Shown in pieces: positions 24,609 to 33,990 of a stretch of 64,000 nt of DNA. The stretch lies in the NCBI RefSeq assembly GCF_003438075.1, contig NZ_QSTA01000009.1, forward strand, positions 12,672 through 76,671, in the 5' to 3' direction. Numbering within the stretch: the stretch's first letter is position 1; each line of letters opens with the position of its first letter. The translations under genes were made by a program, and so were the position numbers. The DNA is from Eubacterium sp. OM08-24 (GTDB taxonomy: Bacteria; Bacillota; Clostridia; Oscillospirales; Acutalibacteraceae). The notes beneath the pieces were generated by a model. That model was not told the origin of the DNA and searched no databases. It saw only the letters and a program-made list of their open reading frames with translations.

Positions 24609-27014
24609 TTAAGCTGCCGAAGCAGATGCATCTCCGCCGCTTTCTTCCGGCTTTGGCTCTTCGCCGCCGCCCTGACTTTCGGCAGATGAGGTATCGCCGC
24701 CGCCTTGGCTTTCGGCAGATGAGGTATCGCCGCCTTGGCTTTCGGCAGATGAAGTATCACCGCCGCCTGAGTGGCTTTCGTCACCGCTGTATGAGCTGTC
24801 TGAACCGCCCGATGAAGTATCGTAATCGTAATCGTCATAATCCGGATTGCTTGAGTCGTAGTAACCGTCCCAACCGCCGTTTGAAGGCATATTGTCCTCG
24901 GTGTAATAACCTACATATTTGCCCGAAACATTTTCGGTTGATACGATAAGTCCTGAATACGGACTGTACTGGGCCTCAATAAGGTTGGACGGGAATTTGA
25001 AGTCCTTGTGCTCCATACCGCTTAGGTATGAGCTCATAACCTTGTTAAAGGTGTTTGTTGCAACATTTGTATTTGAAATTGTGTGTGGGTAGTCAAAACC
25101 TGTCCAAATAGCAAGTGTAGCGTATGGTGACATGCCGCAGAACCATGAGTCTTTATCGGCATCGGTTGTACCTGTTTTACCGATAATATCCCAACCGCTG
25201 ATTCTTGCAGAGCCTGCGGCGGTATTCACTGAGTTTGTTACATTGTAGTGGAGAAGTCTGTTCATAATAGCGGCTGTTGTTGGTGAGTAAGCCTGCTTTG
25301 GAACAGCGTTTCTGTTATCAATAATAATGTTGTCCTCTGAGTCTGTAATGTAGTAGTAGGTGTAAGGATTGTAGTAAAGACCGCCGTTGCCCATATAGTT
25401 GTAAGCAGCAGCCATTTCACGAACTGTTACACCGCCTGTAAGACCACCGATTGAAAGTCCGCCCGAGTTGTAAGCGTCCTGCTCGTCAAGGTGAGAAAAT
25501 CCCATTTTTGTTACTACCTGCTCGTAAGCCACGCTCGGACCGCCAATCATTTTCATAGCCTGAGCGGCTGTACCGTTTGAAGAAATTTCGATAGCGTCAG
25601 GCAGAAGCATTGTGCCCCTGTAGCCTGCGTACCAGTTCTTAGGGCCTGAAACAAGCTCGCCGTACTCGTTAGTTTCGTACTTTTCGAGCGGTGCGTCCTC
25701 AATCTGAGATGAGAAGTAGAGCATTTTATTGTCGATTGCGTATGGATAAACAACAACAGGCTTGATAGAAGAACCCGGCTGGAGAGATGACTCTGTCGCT
25801 CTGTCCCAGCTTAAAGCCCCTGTCTTTTTGTTTGAGCTGCCTACGGTAGCGATTACTCTGCCGTCAAACCCCATAAGCGTCATAGCTATCTCTAATTCGG
25901 GGTCGCTGCTCTTGTCAATGTTCTGAGCGGCATTTTCTATCATTTCCTGCGCTCTTACATCCATTGCGCAGTAGATTTTAAGACCCTCTGTGTAAAGTTT
26001 ATCAGATGCTGCGTCCTCGCTGATGTTGTAGTACTGAGCAAGGTCTTTCTGAGCGTCATAGAAAAGCTCGTCGATGTACCAGTTCTGAACATAACCGTCG
26101 TCGTTGTCATCTTCATCGTCACGATCGCTTGTGTAGCCTACAAAAGTCATATTTGCAGACTCTTTCATAGCGGCATCGTATTCGTCCTTGGTGATTTTGC
26201 CCTGGTCATACATTTCGTTTATGATGATTTCTCGTCTGATTTTGTTATTTTCGGGATAAGTAAGAGGATTCCATTTTGACGGGTTCTGAGTAATGCCTGC
26301 AATAGCCGCACACTCGGCGATAGAGCAGTTCTCAATGCTCTTGTCAAAGTAAAGCTGAGCCGCCGACTCAACACCCTGACAGTTGTTGCCGAAGTTTACA
26401 ACATTGAGGTAAGCCTCAAGAATTTCGTCCTTTGTATATTCGTTCTCAAGCTTGAGCGCTTTGCAGATTTCACGCATTTTTCTTGTGAGAGAAACTTCGT
26501 TGTCGTCTGTTATATTTTTGATAAGCTGTTGAGTAATTGTAGAACCGCCGTAAGAATCTGTGCCCGAGGCAAGACTTACTACGGCAGAGAGGGTTCTCGT
26601 CCAGTCAACTCCGTGGTGGTCGAAGAAACGCTTGTCCTCAATGGCAACAACGGCGTCTTTCATAGCCTGCGGAATTTTCTGGTTGTCTACCCAAATTCTG
26701 TTTTCCGTGCTGTAAAGAGTTTGATATTGCTCAAACTTGCCGTCGGCATTCTGCACCATAATAAAGCTTGTCTGGTTAAGCGACTTTGCCCTCAGGTCAA
26801 TTCCCGTAGGCTCGGACGCAAGACTTGCAATGTAAATTCCGAGAGATATAACGGCTATAAGACCTGCCACCACGCAAACGGAAAAAACGGTAAAAAGGAA
26901 TTTTCCTATTGCCTTAAAAAACCGCTTTGCAGGGCTAACCTTATGCACAGGTGTGTTAATCTCGGGTTGAATATCTTTGTATTGACTGATGTCTGTTTCA
27001 CGCTTGTTACGCAT
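24609..27014 (-). CDS. class A penicillin-binding protein (PBP1A type)
   Basis: Bifunctional peptidoglycan synthase. 801 residues: short cytoplasmic part, transmembrane helix about 33-57, GT51 glycosyltransferase with VVAIEDKRFFDHHGVD near 116 and GGSTITQQLIKN near 152, then the transpeptidase domain with SxxK in PGSSIKP near 414, SSN in EISSNGTA near 475 and KTGT near 612. The last about 90 residues are Gly/Ser/Glu/Asp-rich with three copies of GGDTSSAESQG, an extracellular low-complexity tail. All catalytic motifs are intact. RBS AAGGAG. Confidence 0.94.
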   Translation of the reverse strand: MRNKRETDISQYKDIQPEINTPVHKVSPAKRFFKAIGKFLFTVFSVCVVAGLIAVISLGIYIASLASEPTGIDLRAKSLNQTSFIMVQNADGKFEQYQTLYSTENRIWVDNQKIPQAMKDAVVAIEDKRFFDHHGVDWTRTLSAVVSLASGTDSYGGSTITQQLIKNITDDNEVSLTRKMREICKALKLENEYTKDEILEAYLNVVNFGNNCQGVESAAQLYFDKSIENCSIAECAAIAGITQNPSKWNPLTYPENNKIRREIIINEMYDQGKITKDEYDAAMKESANMTFVGYTSDRDDEDDNDDGYVQNWYIDELFYDAQKDLAQYYNISEDAASDKLYTEGLKIYCAMDVRAQEMIENAAQNIDKSSDPELEIAMTLMGFDGRVIATVGSSNKKTGALSWDRATESSLQPGSSIKPVVVYPYAIDNKMLYFSSQIEDAPLEKYETNEYGELVSGPKNWYAGYRGTMLLPDAIEISSNGTAAQAMKMIGGPSVAYEQVVTKMGFSHLDEQDAYNSGGLSIGGLTGGVTVREMAAAYNYMGNGGLYYNPYTYYYITDSEDNIIIDNRNAVPKQAYSPTTAAIMNRLLHYNVTNSVNTAAGSARISGWDIIGKTGTTDADKDSWFCGMSPYATLAIWTGFDYPHTISNTNVATNTFNKVMSSYLSGMEHKDFKFPSNLIEAQYSPYSGLIVSTENVSGKYVGYYTEDNMPSNGGWDGYYDSSNPDYDDYDYDTSSGGSDSSYSGDESHSGGGDTSSAESQGGDTSSAESQGGGDTSSAESQGGGEEPKPEESGGDASASAA

Positions 27015-27155
27015 AATTTCTCCTTCTTTGACAAAAACAAAGTTAATCTCTTAAAATTCATATCAAAATAAAAAATACTAGTCAACAGTTATTATACCAC
27101 CAGAGAATAAAAAAATAAATATATAAAGCCAAATTTTTCTTAAAAAATACGCCTT

Positions 27156-27184
27156 TTTACAAGGAAAATTTTATATAATATAAT
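27156..27184 (+). promoter_or_regulatory. possible promoter for the 105-aa gene
   Basis: TTTACA at 27156-27161, 17-base spacer, TATAAT at 27179-27184. The surrounding DNA is very AT-rich, so chance matches are likely. Confidence 0.4.
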
Positions 27185-27302
27185 GTGATATATGTATAAT
27201 AATACAAATAAGAGGAAATATAAAGTAGAAAGTGTATGAAACCGAAAATAACCAAAGGCGTTTTATAGCACAAAATTTTCAAAAAAGCAGGGAGTTTTGA
27301 AA

Positions 27303-27620
27303 GTGAAAAAGCTTATTTGTATTACAGGCATAATACTCATTGCGTGCACAGTAACCGGGGATTTGTTTGCGGCGGAAACGGATACCGCTCAGACCGCAGA
27401 GCTAAGCCACACTGAGGACAAGCGAGAGGAAGATGTTTTTATTCTGAAAATAGAAAACGGCTATCTTAATGTGTATTATAAAGAAACAGGTAATATTTAC
27501 CTAAAAACGGGTACTTTGTCGGGTAATTTGCCGAAAAGCGATGTAACACGCCTTGAAAAAGGTGTAGAAATAAGGGGTAAGGAAGAACTTAGGAGAGCAG
27601 TAGAGGACTATTGCAGCTGA
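27303..27620 (+). CDS. secreted or membrane-tethered BofC-like small protein
   Basis: 105 residues from GTG 27303, chosen because GGGAG is eight bases upstream; a TTG at 27297 is too close. A hydrophobic leader (LICITGIILIACTVTGDLFAA) precedes a short beta/alpha domain: YLNVYYKETGNIYLKTGTLSG, then LPKSDVTRLEKGVEIRGKEEL and a final VEDYCS. This resembles the C-terminal domain of BofC (a sporulation signalling inhibitor) and small clostridial relatives. The link is by pattern only. Lies just upstream of the fab operon without shared signals. Confidence 0.6.
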   Translation: MKKLICITGIILIACTVTGDLFAAETDTAQTAELSHTEDKREEDVFILKIENGYLNVYYKETGNIYLKTGTLSGNLPKSDVTRLEKGVEIRGKEELRRAVEDYCS

Positions 27621-27722
27621 AGTTTTTTGAAAGTTATTAATAAACTATGTGGATTGCCAATAAAAATAAAAAATTTTGTTCGTGATTGTTGATGTAAACT
27701 ACACTATTTTGAATTATGTCTA

Positions 27723-27751
27723 TTGACAATTTATGTAATTTGCGGTAGTAT
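27723..27751 (+). promoter_or_regulatory. promoter of the fatty-acid operon
   Basis: TTGACA at 27723-27728, 17-base spacer, TAGTAT at 27746-27751, about 100 bases before fabK. An imperfect dyad (TAGTATTTAATTAATAGTG) overlaps the -10 box and could be a repressor site, but it does not match a FapR or FabT consensus that I know well enough to assign. Confidence 0.7.
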
Positions 27752-27852
27752 TTAATTAATAGTGCAAAACTGCAATTATGAACAAATGTTGTTCTGCGTT
27801 ATGCCGAAAAACACAAAGCATACGCAGAAATACAAAGAAGGAGAATGTACAT

Positions 27853-28803
27853 ATGATTTCTACCGTTATTGATAAATCACTCGGCCTTGAATTTCCTATT
27901 TTTCAGGGCGGTATGGCTTGGGTAGCAGACGCATCCCTTGCAGCAGGTGTTTCCAACGCAGGCGGACTCGGTCTTATTGCCGCTATGAACTCAAACGGAG
28001 AGCAGCTTCGTGCCGAAATCAGAAAGTGCAAGGAGCTTACAGATAAGCCTTTTGGCGTAAACATTATGCTTATGAGCCCATTTGCAGAAGAGGTTTCCGA
28101 TGTTGTTGTTGAAGAGGGCATTAAGGTAGTTACAACAGGCGCAGGCAACCCCGGCAAATATATGAAAAAATGGCTTGAGGCAGGCATTAAGGTTATTCCT
28201 GTTGTTCCAAGTGTGGCACTTGCAAGAAAAATGGAAAAAGACGGTGCGTTTGCCGTAATTGCCGAGGGCGGAGAATCAGGCGGTCATGTAGGTGACCTCA
28301 CAACTATGGCACTCGTTCCTCAGGTTGTTGACGCAGTAAAAATTCCTGTTATTGCGGCAGGCGGTATTGCAGACGGCAGACAGATTGCGGCAGCATTTAT
28401 GCTCGGCGCAGTGGGTGTGCAGGTAGGCACAAGATTTTTGGTTGCAACAGAGTGCACAATCGCTCAGGAATATAAGGACAAAATCATTAAGGCAAAGGAT
28501 ATTGATACAGTAGTAACAGGCAAAAGACTCGGTCACCCTGTTCGTGCTATCCGCAATTCCTTTACTCGTGAATATACAAAGGCAGAGTACAACTCATCTG
28601 AGGTAAGCGATGAAGAGCTTGAAAAGATGGGTATCGGCAGATTAAGACTTGCTGCAAGAGAGGGCGATGTATCGCACGGTACAGTTCTTGCAGGTCAGGT
28701 TGCCGCAATGGTAAAGAAAGAACAGCCTGCAAGAGAAATCATTACAGAAATGTTTGCTCAGGCTGAAGAAGTATTGAATGGAGCTACAAAATGGGTAAAA
28801 TAG
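27853..28803 (+). CDS. fabK: enoyl-ACP reductase II (FMN-dependent)
   Basis: Last reduction of each fatty-acid elongation cycle. 316 residues from ATG 27853 (AAGGAGAATGTACAT upstream). Nitronate monooxygenase-type TIM barrel: FQGGMAWVADASLAAGVSNAGGLG split over 17-40, GVNIMLMSPFAEEV, AEGGESGGHVGD and GGIADGRQIAAAFMLGA, the FMN phosphate site. FabK in place of FabI is common in Clostridia. First gene of the operon; its end overlaps fabD by 13 bases. Confidence 0.95.
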   Translation: MISTVIDKSLGLEFPIFQGGMAWVADASLAAGVSNAGGLGLIAAMNSNGEQLRAEIRKCKELTDKPFGVNIMLMSPFAEEVSDVVVEEGIKVVTTGAGNPGKYMKKWLEAGIKVIPVVPSVALARKMEKDGAFAVIAEGGESGGHVGDLTTMALVPQVVDAVKIPVIAAGGIADGRQIAAAFMLGAVGVQVGTRFLVATECTIAQEYKDKIIKAKDIDTVVTGKRLGHPVRAIRNSFTREYTKAEYNSSEVSDEELEKMGIGRLRLAAREGDVSHGTVLAGQVAAMVKKEQPAREIITEMFAQAEEVLNGATKWVK

Positions 28804-29693
28804 CATTTGTTTTTTCAGGTCAGGGCGCACAGTACAGCGGAATGGGCAAGGAGCTTTACAATAATTCTCCTGCCGCAAAGAGCGTTTATGATATGGCAGA
28901 CAGTATCCGCAAGGGTACTTCGGCACAGTGCTTTGAGGGCACAACAGAGGAGCTTTGCAAAACTGTAAACACACAGCCTTGCGTATTTACAGCTGACCTT
29001 GCAGCGGCAAGATTCCTTGAAGAAAAGGGTATCAAGGCTGACTGCGTTGCAGGCTTTTCACTCGGCGAAATTGCGGCTCTTGCTTTTTCGGGTATTCTTT
29101 CAGATGAAGAGGCTTTCAAACTTGTTTGCAAGAGAGGCGAGCTTATGGATAAGGCAGCAACCGAAAATCCGGGTGCAATGGCTGCCGTAATGAAGATTAC
29201 TCCCGAAAAGGTAGAAGAAGTTTGCAAAGGTTTTGACAAGACATATCCTGTAAACTACAACTCACCTGCTCAAACGGTAGTTGCTACCACAAGCGAAAAC
29301 GCAGAGCCTTTCTGCGAGGCTGTAAAGGCTGCCGGCGGCAGAGCAAAGTTGCTTGCGGTAAGCGGCGCTTTTCACTCACCGTTTATGGCAGACGCAGCAA
29401 AGGGACTTGCAGAGTATATGCAGGATGTTGAGTTTGCACAGCCGAATGTAACAATTTATTCAGACTATACAGCAAAGCCATACGAGGGCGACTACAAGGA
29501 GCTTGTAAGAGCGCAGGTAGAGAATCCCGTAAGATGGCAGACAATTGTTGAAAATATGATTAAAGACGGTGTTGACACATTTATCGAAATCGGTGTCGGC
29601 AAGACTTTAACAGGACTTATTAAGAGAATTGACGACAGCGTTAAGGCTTTCAAGGTGGAAACACCCGCTGATTTTGAAGCACTTGACCTTTGA
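28791..29693 (+). CDS. fabD: malonyl-CoA:ACP transacylase
   Basis: Loads malonyl groups onto acyl carrier protein. 300 residues: FSGQGAQYSGMGKEL at the N-terminus, catalytic Ser in GFSLGEIAAL near 92, catalytic His in SGAFHSPFM near 200. Start overlaps the fabK end, implying translational coupling. Confidence 0.96.
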   Translation: MGKIAFVFSGQGAQYSGMGKELYNNSPAAKSVYDMADSIRKGTSAQCFEGTTEELCKTVNTQPCVFTADLAAARFLEEKGIKADCVAGFSLGEIAALAFSGILSDEEAFKLVCKRGELMDKAATENPGAMAAVMKITPEKVEEVCKGFDKTYPVNYNSPAQTVVATTSENAEPFCEAVKAAGGRAKLLAVSGAFHSPFMADAAKGLAEYMQDVEFAQPNVTIYSDYTAKPYEGDYKELVRAQVENPVRWQTIVENMIKDGVDTFIEIGVGKTLTGLIKRIDDSVKAFKVETPADFEALDL

Positions 29694-29706
29694 TTTGGAG
29701 GATATT

Positions 29707-30450
29707 ATGAATTTTGAAAACAAAACAGCCGTAATCACAGGCGGTTCAAGAGGTATCGGTCTTGCTATTGCTAAAAAGCTCGCAAGTCAGGGCGCAAACA
29801 TTGCTATTCTTTATGTTGGCAGCGAGAGCGAGGGCATTGCCGCAAAAGAGGCTCTTGCAGAGTACAACACAAAGGTTGAGCAGTATTTTTGCGATGTTTC
29901 CGATTTCAACGCATCTAAAGAGGTTGTTGACAAGGTAATCGAGGACTTTGGCGGAATCGACATTCTTGTAAACAACGCAGGCATTACTCGTGACAAGCTC
30001 GTTCTTAATATGGACGAAAAGGATTTTGACGCAGTAATCGGCGTAAACCTCAAGGGTACATTCAATATGATTAAGCATACCTACAAGCATTTTATGAAAA
30101 AGCGTTACGGCAGAATTGTAAGCACATCTTCTGTTGTAGGTATTATGGGTAATGCGGGTCAGGCTAACTATTCGGCATCTAAGGCAGGCATTATCGGTAT
30201 GACAAAGTCAGTTGCCAAGGAACTTGCCGGCAGAGGTGTTACAGTTAATGCCGTTGCTCCGGGTTACATTGGTACAGATATGACAAACGCACTTTCAGAC
30301 AAGGTTAAGGACGCTATGAAGGCCCAGATTCCTGCTAAGCGTATCGGTACTCCTGAAGATGTAGCAAATGTAGTTGCTTTCCTCTGCTCAGATGACGCAG
30401 CCTATGTAACAGGCGAGGTTATCAAGGTTGACGGCGGACTTGCAATGTAA
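29707..30450 (+). CDS. fabG: 3-oxoacyl-ACP reductase
   Basis: 247 residues from ATG 29707 (TTTGGAGG upstream). Short-chain dehydrogenase with ITGGSRGIGLAIAKKL, NNAGITRDKL, catalytic Ser in STSSVVGIMGNAGQ, YSASKAG (Tyr and Lys) and the C-terminal EVIKVDGGLAM. NADPH-dependent reduction step of elongation. Confidence 0.97.
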   Translation: MNFENKTAVITGGSRGIGLAIAKKLASQGANIAILYVGSESEGIAAKEALAEYNTKVEQYFCDVSDFNASKEVVDKVIEDFGGIDILVNNAGITRDKLVLNMDEKDFDAVIGVNLKGTFNMIKHTYKHFMKKRYGRIVSTSSVVGIMGNAGQANYSASKAGIIGMTKSVAKELAGRGVTVNAVAPGYIGTDMTNALSDKVKDAMKAQIPAKRIGTPEDVANVVAFLCSDDAAYVTGEVIKVDGGLAM

Positions 30451-30463
30451 TCGGAGGTGCTTT

Positions 30464-31690
30464 ATGAGAAGAGTAGTAGTAACAGGTATGGGTGCAATCA
30501 CCCCGGTAGGCAACGATGTTGAAACTATGTGGGCAAATATGCTTGCAGGTGTAAACGGTGTTGAAAAAATCACAGCATTTGACACTTCCGACCTCAAGGT
30601 TCATCTTGCAGGTACTGTAAAGAAATTTGAGCCGGAAAAATATATTGAAAAAAGAGAATTGAGAAAGCTCGATATTTACTGTCAGTACGCTATTGCAGCC
30701 GCTCAGCAGGCTGTTGATGACAGCGGTATCCTCGGCAACATTGACGAGGAGCGCTTTGGCGTATACATCGGCACAGGTATCGGCGGACTTCACTCATTTG
30801 TAAACAATGTAACTGCACTCAACGAGGGCGGCCCGAGAAAGGTATCTCCTTTCTTTATTCCAATGATGATCGGCAACATTGCCACAGGTAATGTAGCTAT
30901 CCGCTTTAATGCAAAGGGTGTTTCACTTTCGGTTATGAGCGCTTGTGCAACAGGTACACACTCAATCGGCGAGGCTTTCCACGCAATTAAGGACGGTTAT
31001 GCAGACGCAATCATTGCAGGCGGTACAGAGTCGGTTATCGCTCCTCTTACAATCGCAGGCTTCCAGAATATGAAGGCTCTTTCCACAAACGAAGATCCCG
31101 AAACAGCATCACGCCCGTTTGATAAAAACCGTGACGGTTTTGTTATGGGCGAGGGCGCAGGTATGCTCGTCCTTGAAGAATATGAGCACGCAAAGGCAAG
31201 AGGCGCTAAGATTTATGCTGAATTTGCAGGTTACGGCAATACTTGTGACGCTCACCATGTTACAGCTCCCGACCCTGAGGGTGCAGGACTTGCAAGAGCA
31301 ATCAAAATTGCTATGGCAGAGGCTGACACAACCGATGGCGATCAGCTTTATATCAATGCTCACGGTACTTCAACCCACTTAAACGACCTTACCGAAACAA
31401 TGGCGTTCAAGTCGGCTCTCGGCGAAAAGGCTTACGATGCAAATATCAGCTCAACAAAGTCAATGACAGGTCATATGCTCGGCGCAACAGGCGCAATCGA
31501 AGCTATTGTTTCTGTTCTTACTCTCCGTGACGGTATGATTCCGCCAACAATTCACTTAAATGAGCAGGACGAAGAGCTTGACCTTAACTACACACCAAAC
31601 AAGGCTGTAAAGCGTGATGTAACAGTTGCGGCATCTACAAACCTTGGCTTTGGCGGTCATGACGCTTGCGTAGTATTTAAGAAAATCTAA
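30464..31690 (+). CDS. fabF: 3-oxoacyl-ACP synthase II
   Basis: 408 residues from ATG 30464 (CGGAGGTG upstream). Condensing enzyme with Cys in SACATGTHSIGEA near 163, His in NAHGTSTHLND near 300 and His in KSMTGHMLGATGAIEA near 336. Elongation condensation; initiation by FabH is not encoded here. Confidence 0.97.
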   Translation: MRRVVVTGMGAITPVGNDVETMWANMLAGVNGVEKITAFDTSDLKVHLAGTVKKFEPEKYIEKRELRKLDIYCQYAIAAAQQAVDDSGILGNIDEERFGVYIGTGIGGLHSFVNNVTALNEGGPRKVSPFFIPMMIGNIATGNVAIRFNAKGVSLSVMSACATGTHSIGEAFHAIKDGYADAIIAGGTESVIAPLTIAGFQNMKALSTNEDPETASRPFDKNRDGFVMGEGAGMLVLEEYEHAKARGAKIYAEFAGYGNTCDAHHVTAPDPEGAGLARAIKIAMAEADTTDGDQLYINAHGTSTHLNDLTETMAFKSALGEKAYDANISSTKSMTGHMLGATGAIEAIVSVLTLRDGMIPPTIHLNEQDEELDLNYTPNKAVKRDVTVAASTNLGFGGHDACVVFKKI

Positions 31691-31708
31691 TTCGGAAGGG
31701 CTGTACTT

Positions 31709-32161
31709 ATGTATTCTAAAAACGATGTTAAAGAATTTATTGAAATGCTTGAAAGCTCATCACTTTCTGTGCTTGAAATAAAAAACGGCGACGGCTCTGC
31801 TATCCGTCTTGAAAAGGCTGCTTGCGCTGCTCCTGCTGTTGTAATGCAGGCAAATGCTCCTGCTGCCGCACCTGTTCAGGAAACTGTTCAGGCTGCACCT
31901 GCCGCTCAGCCTGCTCCTGCTGCTGAGGGCAAAACAATTAATTCACCTATCGTAGGTGTATTTTACGCTGCTCCGTCACCTGACAGCAATCCTTATGTTT
32001 CTGTCGGTCAGAAAATTGCAAAGGGCGACACAATCTGCATAGTTGAGGCTATGAAGTGTATGAACGAAATCCAGTCAGAGCTTGACGGTGAGGTTACTGA
32101 GGTTCTTGTAAAGGACGGCGACCTTGTTGAGTACGGTCAGCCTCTGTTCAAAGTTAAATAA
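31709..32161 (+). CDS. accB: biotin carboxyl carrier protein of acetyl-CoA carboxylase
   Basis: 150 residues. Helical N-terminus, Ala/Pro-rich linker (about 43-75) and biotinyl domain with the biotin lysine in VEAMKCMNEIQSE near 115. Cys replaces the more usual Leu or Met after the lysine. Carries CO2 between AccC and AccDA. Confidence 0.96.
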   Translation: MYSKNDVKEFIEMLESSSLSVLEIKNGDGSAIRLEKAACAAPAVVMQANAPAAAPVQETVQAAPAAQPAPAAEGKTINSPIVGVFYAAPSPDSNPYVSVGQKIAKGDTICIVEAMKCMNEIQSELDGEVTEVLVKDGDLVEYGQPLFKVK

Positions 32162-32170
32162 GGAGTTACA

Positions 32171-32593
32171 ATGAATCAGGAAGAAATCAAAAAGATATTA
32201 CCGCATCGTGACAATATGCTGCTTGTAGAAGAGGCAGAGAAGATTGACGATGTAACCTCAAAGGGTAAATATACAATTAAGGGTGACGAGTTCTTTTTAC
32301 AGGGACATTTTCCGGGCAATCCTGTTGTTCCGGGTGTTATCCTCTGCGAAATGATGGGACAGTCTGCCTGCTGTCTGCTCGCAGATAAGGTTAAGGACTG
32401 CACACCGTTCTTTACAAAGATGAACAATGTAAAGTTTAAAAATCAGGTTAAGCCCGGCGACACTCTTGAGAGCGTATGTACTCTTACAAAGAGCAGAGGT
32501 GCGTTCTACTTTATAGATGCAAAAGGCTATGTTGACGGCAAACTTTGCGTAAGTGCCGAGCTTTCTTTTGCACTTGTTCCGAACAATAAGTAA
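32171..32593 (+). CDS. fabZ: 3-hydroxyacyl-ACP dehydratase
   Basis: 140 residues, hot-dog fold: ILPHRDNMLLVEE at 9-21, catalytic His in LQGHFPGNPVVPGV near 49 and Glu in ILCEMMGQSA near 63. RBS AAGGAG. Located between accB and accC as in other Clostridia. Confidence 0.96.
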   Translation: MNQEEIKKILPHRDNMLLVEEAEKIDDVTSKGKYTIKGDEFFLQGHFPGNPVVPGVILCEMMGQSACCLLADKVKDCTPFFTKMNNVKFKNQVKPGDTLESVCTLTKSRGAFYFIDAKGYVDGKLCVSAELSFALVPNNK

Positions 32594-32625
32594 TTTACTG
32601 CAAATTTTCTTTTGGAAGTGATAAA

Positions 32626-33984
32626 ATGTTTTCAAAAATACTTATAGCCAACCGAGGAGAAATTGCAGTAAGAATTATTCGTGCTTGTCGAGAAATGGGT
32701 ATCAGTACGGTTGCAATCTATTCTGAGGCTGATAAAAACGCAATGCATGTTCAGCTTGCAGACGAAAGCTATTGCGTTGGCGGCAGCAGAGTTGCCGACA
32801 GCTATCTTAATATGCCGGCTATACTTACCGTTGCCATAGAAAGCGGCGCACAAGCCATTCACCCCGGCTATGGCTTGCTCTCGGAGAATGCAAAGTTTGT
32901 ATCTCTTTGTGAGCAGTGCAACATAAACTTCATTGGCCCTACATCGGATATGATTAAATTACTCGGTGATAAGGACAACGCAAGAAAAACTATGCGTGCC
33001 GCAGGTGTTCCCGTAACACCCGGCTGCGATATTATAGAAGACCCCGTAAAAGCCAGAGAAGAGGCAGAAAAAATCGGATTTCCTCTGCTTATTAAGGCTC
33101 GTTCGGGCGGCGGCGGAAAAGGTATCCGCAGAGTTGACTGCATAGAGCAGTTTGACGAGGCTTTTGCGGCTGCGTCTTCAGAGGCCCAGTCTGCCTTTGG
33201 TGACGGCGCTTGCTATATGGAAAAATTTATTCACCCGGTAAAGCACATTGAAATGCAGCTTTTAAGCGACAAATACGGCAATGTTATTTGCCTTGGTGAA
33301 AGAGAATGTTCTGTTCAGCGTAAAAATCAGAAGATGATTGAGGAAAGTCCAAGTCCTGCACTTGATGACAGAACCCGTAAGGAAATGATGAAAGCGGCCG
33401 TAAAGGCGGCAAAGGCTGTAAATTATGTCAATGCAGGTACGGTGGAATTTTTGCTCGATATGGACAATAACTTCTACTTTATGGAGATGAATACTCGTCT
33501 TCAGGTTGAGCATGGCGTTACAGAAATGGTAACGGGTCTTGACATTGTTCAGTGGCAGATAAGAATTGCGGCAGGCGGAAAGCTGACAAGAACACAGGAC
33601 AGCATTTTTACACATGGAAATGTTATTGAGTGCCGTATAAATGCCGAAGATCCTGAGCATGGTTTCAGACCGAGCTGTGGCAGAATAAAGCGACTTCATA
33701 TTCCGGGCGGTTCGTTTGTGCGCTTTGATACAGCTATATTTCAGGATTATTTTATTCCGCCTTACTATGATTCGATGATCGGCAAGCTGATTGTTCAGGC
33801 ACGAAGCCGAGAGCTTGCTATAAGAAAGATGAAAATGGCTCTTTCTGAGCTTACCATTGACGGAATTGACATCAACCGTGACTTGCTTGCCGAGATTTTA
33901 TCGGATGAGCAGTTTGTCAGCGGAGAATATACTACTGACTTTATGCTTGACTTTGAAAAAAAGCATAAGGACGGAAAGAAGTAA
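32626..33984 (+). CDS. accC: biotin carboxylase of acetyl-CoA carboxylase
   Basis: 452 residues. N-terminal ILIANRGEIAVRIIRACREMG, ATP-grasp glycine loop RSGGGGKGIRRV near 160, catalytic EMNTRLQVEHGVTEM near 287. RBS TTGGAAGTG. Length and motifs are normal. Confidence 0.97.
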   Translation: MFSKILIANRGEIAVRIIRACREMGISTVAIYSEADKNAMHVQLADESYCVGGSRVADSYLNMPAILTVAIESGAQAIHPGYGLLSENAKFVSLCEQCNINFIGPTSDMIKLLGDKDNARKTMRAAGVPVTPGCDIIEDPVKAREEAEKIGFPLLIKARSGGGGKGIRRVDCIEQFDEAFAAASSEAQSAFGDGACYMEKFIHPVKHIEMQLLSDKYGNVICLGERECSVQRKNQKMIEESPSPALDDRTRKEMMKAAVKAAKAVNYVNAGTVEFLLDMDNNFYFMEMNTRLQVEHGVTEMVTGLDIVQWQIRIAAGGKLTRTQDSIFTHGNVIECRINAEDPEHGFRPSCGRIKRLHIPGGSFVRFDTAIFQDYFIPPYYDSMIGKLIVQARSRELAIRKMKMALSELTIDGIDINRDLLAEILSDEQFVSGEYTTDFMLDFEKKHKDGKK

Positions 33985-33990
33985 TAGGCT

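Noticed and set aside
24640..24800. Regularly spaced short repeats (GCCGCCTTGGCTTTCGGC type) resembling a CRISPR array
   Set aside because: They encode the GGDTSSAESQG tail repeats of the penicillin-binding protein in frame.
27735..27765. FapR/FabT operator at the fab promoter
   Set aside because: A loose dyad is present, but it does not match a consensus well enough to name the regulator.
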